Positions 59,958 through 64,000 of a stretch of 64,000 nucleotides of DNA are shown here, one piece after another; the stretch's first letter is position 1, and each line of letters opens with the position of its first letter. The notes below the pieces were generated by a model. That model was not told the DNA's origin, did not search any database, and worked only from the letters and a program-made list of their open reading frames with translations. The translations under genes were made by a program, and so were the position numbers. Source of the DNA: Emticicia agri (GTDB lineage Bacteria > Bacteroidota > Bacteroidia > Cytophagales > Spirosomataceae); assembly GCF_004168285.1 (NCBI RefSeq), contig NZ_SEWF01000028.1, forward strand, positions 1 through 64,000, given 5' to 3'.

Positions 59958-60096
59958 CGTGCCACAGCTATACTCTTCCGCAAACGGCTGTGGCACGGTT
60001 ATGCGTTGGTAATTGTTAGACTTCTTAATAATAAGTCTTGAAAGCGTCTTAACCGTGCCATGCGCTTTTGCGGACGAGTATACGCATGACACGGTT
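59958..60096. repeat. Twin-hairpin repeat, copy B
   Basis: Hairpin 1 (59958-59997) has 10-base arms CGTGCCACAG/CTGTGGCACG; hairpin 2 (60051-60096) has 14-base arms with one mismatch. Loop 1 (59969-59983) and loop 2 (60068-60082) are complementary over 15 bases with one mismatch. The inner arms (59991-60000 and 60051-60060) are also exact inverses, so two alternative folds are possible. It lies in the predicted leader of the efflux operon. Same family as 21594-21720. Confidence 0.85.
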
Positions 60097-60137
60097 GAGG
60101 ATACTGTTCATTTTTGAAACAAATACAATAGAAGTCC

Positions 60138-60153
60138 TCCAATCAACGTGCCA
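60138..60153 (-). promoter_or_regulatory. Sigma-54-like promoter of the efflux operon
   Basis: Minus-strand TGGCACGTTGATTGGA (60153-60138) matches the -24/-12 consensus TGGCACG-N4-TTGCA except GG in place of GC in the -12 box. The expected start near 60127 would give a leader of about 200 bases that includes twin-hairpin copy B. Confidence 0.45.
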
Positions 60154-60205
60154 AATGATAATTGATTGATAGTGAGTATTTTATGTGATTTTGAGATTTA
60201 GAAAA

Positions 60206-60244
60206 GTGTCCGATACTGGGACGGGGTGTGCGGTTTTGGGATGA
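60206..60244 (-). promoter_or_regulatory. Two phased upstream activator sites
   Basis: GTGTCCGATACTGGGACGG (60206-60224) and GTGTGCGGTTTTGGGATGA (60226-60244), written on the plus strand, are repeats exactly 20 bases apart. The first is near-palindromic, TGTCC-N7-GGAC. They lie about 80-117 bases upstream of the predicted sigma-54-type start, the usual place for NtrC-type enhancer sites. The rest of 60245-60437 shows nothing else clear. Confidence 0.5.
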
Positions 60245-60437
60245 AGAAAAAAAGGTTGTGCCGTATGTGATACTGTGCTAAAGATAATAGCAAACATTGA
60301 AAAAGATAAACCAATATTACAACAGCATAAAGAAATGGTAAATGAATAGTTTCTGTTATTTCTATACTTTGCCTGAAAATTTTCTGATGTTCTTGTAGTA
60401 AATTAGCAAATATTTAAACCACCTTTAACAACATACT

Positions 60438-60827
60438 ATGGAAATCGTAGAAGGAGTTATTACACTTCTTTCCAGTAAATATTCTGCTTTTTGTATGACT
60501 GCTGTAATATTTTTGCTATTCTCTATGCCTACCAGTGGCATTAGCAAAAGTATGGTGAGTAATGGTATTAAAGTAAATGGTTATCTCGACAAAATAGCAC
60601 ACTTTGTAGCCTTCGCTGCCTGGGCATTCTGCTGGCAGTTTGTATTTAAAAACTATATTCAGACCCTTATCATAGGAATCATCTATGGTATTCTATTAGA
60701 AGTATGGCAGGATAAACTACCCGGAAAATACAGACGAACCTTTAGTTGGTATGATGGCGTAGCAGATGGTTTAGGTGTAATAATGGGGTTATTTATGTAT
60801 TACCTGGTTCAATTGTTTTTAGAATGA
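60438..60827 (+). CDS. VanZ-like membrane protein
   Basis: 129 residues with three to four TM helices (about 13-31, 56-73, 76-92, 106-127). The VanZ-like features are DKIAHFVAFAAWAF with the conserved His in the second helix, and SWYDGVADGLGVIMG near the C-terminus. Function of chromosomal VanZ-like proteins is unclear; the founding member confers low-level teicoplanin resistance. It stands alone, divergent from the efflux operon. Confidence 0.8.
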   Translation: MEIVEGVITLLSSKYSAFCMTAVIFLLFSMPTSGISKSMVSNGIKVNGYLDKIAHFVAFAAWAFCWQFVFKNYIQTLIIGIIYGILLEVWQDKLPGKYRRTFSWYDGVADGLGVIMGLFMYYLVQLFLE

Positions 60828-61438
60828 AAAAACTTTTATCCTAAGTGCCTGTGCCTAAATTACGCACTTGAGAGATTCTTTCACCGTATGATGCCTTGTA
60901 GGCTATAGTAATCTGCAAAAGAGCTTTTGATGTTGTTTATTTTTGAAGCAAATCAGGCTTTTTTAGCCAATTGATAAAGGTACTGGAAATTATTAAACAA
61001 TAAAAATACGGCTATCAGACATCTGAATGTAGCGGTTTTCATGGATGTTGTTTTTGGGTTTGGTAGAAGTCAATCCTACTAATCTACAAAAACGCGGGTA
61101 TTATTCTCAGAATAGTACAGAAAATTTATTTAGTGGTTCATGGAATGGAGTTTGGAATAGAACTTTATCTACTCACACCCCTTTATCTCTGCCTTAAATA
61201 CACTGCCTATTTGTGCATTAAAAGACCGGATAATGTTTTTTATTGAATTAATTGCCGTGGATTAATAAATTCATATCAACTAATTTAGCTTTATCCGAAG
61301 TTTGCCGTCCTAAAATAGATTGACACAAAACTCTTTAAGGGCAGAAGAGTTTAAGGCACCTCAGAGTCCAGTTGCTTAGCTTATTTGATTATGTATGGAG
61401 GAACATCCTGTCGGGAGATACTTAAGGAACAGAGATGA
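60828..61438. other. Intergenic region without a supported gene
   Basis: 611 AT-rich bases between the VanZ-like gene and the convergent propeller gene. No long ORF, tRNA-like fold or strong hairpin was found. A 50-codon ORF near 61045 has no support. Confidence 0.4.
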
Positions 61439-63283
61439 TTATTCAGGCGTAAAAATTACCAGTTCTCTATTATCTTTGAAAGAAACACCTTTGCCAAAAC
61501 TCCTGAACTCAGGATTTGAAACAAACCCCCATCCTAAATCAGTTTTATGAAAAACAGGGCAATTATCTTGTATCTTTATAATATGAAGACTACCTGCTTG
61601 TACAAGAAACCATAAGGCACCTTCACTATCCTGGCAAATCCCATGCACTCTACCATAGGTATTGTCATTAGATAAATTATTATAATATACCCAGGCATTA
61701 TTTTTTAAAACAAAAGCACCTCTGCCCGTACCGACCCAAAGGTTCTTTTGGTTGTCTTCAAAGAAACAATACACCTCGTTTTTCAGCGTTTCTTCAAATG
61801 ATTCTGCCTTATTTTTATCGTTCAATTTTACTTTTAAAAGTTTATAACCTTTATTTATGCTAAAAATCCAGAGTGTATTATTGGCATCTACATAAAAATT
61901 ATGTATCGCACTAATTTTTAATTCTTTTATTCCTAAAGGTTGCCACGATTGTCCATCTTTTTTGTATATTTCTTGATCCGCTAAAATATAAACCCCATTG
62001 TTTTTACTAATAACAAGTGATTTCTCTCCAATTGGTATTGGCCTTTCACGGTTGAATTTTGAATGGAACTCAGGTACTTGTTGCCATATGTTTCCATTGA
62101 AAAAGTTTATACCATGACCGGTTGCTGACCATATAGTACCATCACTGGCCTCTGTTATTTTCCATACAATTGTTTCCTGCTTAGGACTAAAAAAAGGAGA
62201 AAGTTGATAATAATCCCATTTATCCTTGGTTTTGCATGCTAACCTTGATGTATTAGTGGCTAGCCATAACCTGTTTTTAGAGTCTAATAAATAACTGTGT
62301 AGATCGTATCCCTGAATACCATCTTCATAATAGGAAGTCCATTTTCCTTTGTCTAAACAATGAAGACCATGAAACCCTCCCATCCAGATTTTACCATTTT
62401 TATCAGTGCCAATTACTCCAGATAAACCTGATAGAGGGTATTTACCTGTTTCCCAATATTGTTTGTACTCTTTTGTTTTATTCCAACGGATAAGCCCTCC
62501 GTTAATTGACAACCAGAGATCTCCTGCTTTATCACTCGTGACTCCATAAATAGAACCTGCAATACCAGCATATTTATGTATTTTTACCTCTTTGCCATTC
62601 CATTGATATAAATCTGTTTTTGTTCCAAACCAGAAGTCTTTAGTAATAGGGTGTTCATAAAGATAGCCGCTATCTCCGTAAGAATCCTTCAGATATATCC
62701 ACTTGTTACCATCTTTTTCCTTGTAGTAAGTATACCTATCTGTGCCACACCAATACCTTCCATCTTTATGTTGTTTGAAATATTTGATTGGTGCGCCAAT
62801 TATTCCGGAAGTAGTATCTAGTTTTTCAATATTATTCTCAATGTAGGATAATAGCGCTTTTTTATTGGAATACTTACTCATCCACATATTTCCGGCATTA
62901 TCAAAAGCTATAAATGAAGAGCGAACGGAGTCTGCAAAAGGCTTTTCCCATGATTTTCCATTGAATTTCCTGATTACGCCATCTTCAAAGCATATCCATA
63001 AGTTTGATTTTTTATCAAAATCCATATATCTTATTCTGACCGGACGCTGCTCATCTCTTGGCATAGTAGAGGGAAACATATATTCTTTTATTTTCTTCCC
63101 GTTGATATTTCTAATCACAAGCCCGGCTGCAGTGGCAATATAAATTGTGGTATCTTGTATCATAATTTTAGAGATATAATTATGGCTACCCATAAACTCT
63201 AATTTGCCGACAAGTTTTTGTGCGTGGGTATCAAGAGTTAGTAAGAAGAACAAAGTCAACAGCAGTAACGAAGGATATTTCAT
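61439..63283 (-). CDS. Exported Reg_prop beta-propeller protein
   Basis: 614 residues with a signal peptide (1-21, ending DTHAQ). The mature protein consists of Reg_prop-type propeller repeats of the form DKxGNLWxxxxxGxxxxNG: DFDKKSNLWICFEDGVIRKFNG, DNAGNMWMSK, DKAGDLWLSINGGLIRW, DKNGKIWMGGFHGLHCL, DSKNRLWLAT, ASDGTIWSATGHGINFFNG, DNQKNLWVGTGRGAFVL and DSEGALWFLV, enough for two propellers. As with the lipoprotein at 11296, the C-terminal Y_Y_Y, TM and kinase parts of hybrid sensors are missing. Role unknown. Confidence 0.82.
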   Translation of the reverse strand: MKYPSLLLLTLFFLLTLDTHAQKLVGKLEFMGSHNYISKIMIQDTTIYIATAAGLVIRNINGKKIKEYMFPSTMPRDEQRPVRIRYMDFDKKSNLWICFEDGVIRKFNGKSWEKPFADSVRSSFIAFDNAGNMWMSKYSNKKALLSYIENNIEKLDTTSGIIGAPIKYFKQHKDGRYWCGTDRYTYYKEKDGNKWIYLKDSYGDSGYLYEHPITKDFWFGTKTDLYQWNGKEVKIHKYAGIAGSIYGVTSDKAGDLWLSINGGLIRWNKTKEYKQYWETGKYPLSGLSGVIGTDKNGKIWMGGFHGLHCLDKGKWTSYYEDGIQGYDLHSYLLDSKNRLWLATNTSRLACKTKDKWDYYQLSPFFSPKQETIVWKITEASDGTIWSATGHGINFFNGNIWQQVPEFHSKFNRERPIPIGEKSLVISKNNGVYILADQEIYKKDGQSWQPLGIKELKISAIHNFYVDANNTLWIFSINKGYKLLKVKLNDKNKAESFEETLKNEVYCFFEDNQKNLWVGTGRGAFVLKNNAWVYYNNLSNDNTYGRVHGICQDSEGALWFLVQAGSLHIIKIQDNCPVFHKTDLGWGFVSNPEFRSFGKGVSFKDNRELVIFTPE

Positions 63284-63329
63284 TAAAAAATTTGGTTTTT
63301 ATCTATTAATATAATCTCAGATTCTCTTA

Positions 63330-63337
63330 CAAATATA
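63330..63337 (-). promoter_or_regulatory. -7 box (TATATTTG) for the propeller gene
   Basis: A perfect TAnnTTTG on the minus strand, 47 bases before the start codon. No TTG at the usual distance. Confidence 0.4.
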
Positions 63338-63389
63338 CAAAAACAAAAACGCCGAATAACACCCTAATGCATTATCCGGCCGATCAAAA

Positions 63390-63410
63390 GTTCCCCTTTA
63401 GGGGTTACTC
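63390..63410. repeat. CCCCTTTAGGGG short palindrome
   Basis: TTCCCCTTTAGGGGTTAC at the 3' end of the AMP nucleosidase gene; same core as 14227-14312, 23058 and 26523. Confidence 0.55.
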
Positions 63411-64000
63411 AAATCTCAAATGTTTTACAGATTCGCCTGAGTTGGCTAATTCTTCTAAAGAGTCTATACCAATCTGTAAATGATTTTTTACGTAGCTACC
63501 AGTTACTTTTTTGTCGCTTTCTTCTGTTTTTACACCGTCCGGTGTCATGGGGTTGTCTGATACCAATAATAAGGCTCCGTGAGGGATGGCGTTTACAAAA
63601 CCTACAATGAAAATAGTGGCGGTTTCCATGTCAATGGCCATGGCACGAATTTCTTTCAGGTATTCTTTAAATACGGTATCGTGTTCCCATACACGGCGGT
63701 TGGTCGTATAAACTGTTCCGGTCAGGTAATCTAATTCGTGTTTTTTTATCATCGAACTAACGGCTCTTTGCAAACGAAACGAAGGTAAAGCCGGAATTTC
63801 CGGGCGGGCATAATCATTACTGGTTCCTTCGCCACGGATAGCTGCTATGGGCAGAATCAAATCGCCTAAGCGGGTTGTTTTCTTCAAACCACCACATTTG
63901 CCCAAGAATAAAACAGCTTTGGGCTGAATAGCTGAGAGTAAGTCCATTACAGTAGCGGCCATTGCACTACCCATACCGAAGTTAATAATAGTAATATTCC
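63405..64000 (-). CDS. amn: AMP nucleosidase, C-terminal part (continues beyond window)
   Basis: The visible 198 codons form the catalytic nucleoside-phosphorylase-like domain: NITIINFGMGSAMAATVMDLL, LFLGKCGGLKKTTRLGDLILPIAAIRGEGTSNDY, TGTVYTTNRRVWEHD, AIDMETATIFIVGF and LLLVSDNPMTPDGVK. It hydrolyses AMP to adenine and ribose 5-phosphate in purine salvage. The frame stays open through base 64000, so the ATG at 63974 is internal and the true start lies outside the window. Confidence 0.9.
   Translation of the reverse strand, partial: NITIINFGMGSAMAATVMDLLSAIQPKAVLFLGKCGGLKKTTRLGDLILPIAAIRGEGTSNDYARPEIPALPSFRLQRAVSSMIKKHELDYLTGTVYTTNRRVWEHDTVFKEYLKEIRAMAIDMETATIFIVGFVNAIPHGALLLVSDNPMTPDGVKTEESDKKVTGSYVKNHLQIGIDSLEELANSGESVKHLRFE

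Noticed and set aside
59985-60006. Plus-strand TGGCACGGTTATGC as a sigma-54 promoter
   Set aside because: The GG to GC spacing is nine bases rather than ten and the sequence is part of the twin-hairpin repeat, pointing away from the efflux operon.
59868-60092. 74-codon minus-strand ORF over the adaptor start
   Set aside because: Mostly twin-hairpin repeat sequence out of frame with the adaptor gene.
61045-61197. 50-codon plus-strand ORF in the 611-base gap
   Set aside because: Short, no signal, no promoter and no recognisable family.

Overview
The window looks like the chromosome of a Bacteroidota bacterium, probably of the order Cytophagales; I cannot name the genus. Several promoters fit the Bacteroidota pattern (TTG, about 17-20 bases, TAnnTTTG). 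A-rich leaders replace Shine-Dalgarno sites. The gene families also fit: lipoproteins, 7TMR-DISM/LytTR signalling, two-component-type propellers, a DUF1080 protein, a GH29 fucosidase and zinc metalloproteases with HExxH. The window opens exactly on the left end of an IS630-family element, so base 1 may be a contig edge at a repeat. No rRNA, tRNA or CRISPR array was seen.

Layout. 1-1090: IS630 element with a -1 frameshift. 1.4-13.6 kb: mixed secreted and regulatory genes (DUF1080, an ArsR-SRPBCC pair, LysR, desaturase, GNAT, serine hydrolase, Asp-box and Reg_prop propellers, small lipoproteins). 13.7-19.2 kb (minus): LytTR response regulator, two tandem paralogous 7TMR-DISM histidine kinases and a lone LytTR protein. 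19.5-26.5 kb: citrate synthase, DUF4386, a Crp-like regulator with riboflavin synthase, DUF1684, a large metalloprotease. 26.7-29.6 kb: an AT-rich accessory stretch with a Sel1 protein, a lipoprotein, an orphan CdiI-like immunity protein and a subclass B1 metallo-beta-lactamase. 29.8-35.2 kb: fucosidase, xylose-isomerase-like protein, SDR plus Crp regulator. 35.2-37.0 kb: a restriction-modification pair whose NotI-like nuclease is frameshifted. 37.4-39.9 kb: a NarL/TPR-kinase two-component pair.

40.3-50.1 kb holds the most unusual block: seven same-strand genes for a coiled-coil membrane protein, an ABC exporter, an FHA-TM-trypsin protein, a Ser/Thr kinase, a PP2C phosphatase, a second kinase with a membrane anchor and extracytoplasmic tail, and an outer-membrane beta-barrel. 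Together they could carry reversible Ser/Thr phosphorylation through FHA binding to a periplasmic protease. 50.2-59.9 kb (minus) is a MacAB-TolC-like efflux operon that ends in its own sigma-54 activator and kinase, preceded by a sigma-54-like promoter and two phased upstream sites. 60.4-64.0 kb has a VanZ-like protein, a propeller protein and the C-terminal part of AMP nucleosidase.

A second theme is the density of palindromic intergenic repeats. About a dozen unrelated sequence families occur, mostly 30-210 bp with inverted arms, and they fill many gaps inside operons. One family flanks a four-helix-bundle (23S IVP/Avd-type) gene inside the efflux operon. Another forms paired hairpins with mutually complementary loops.
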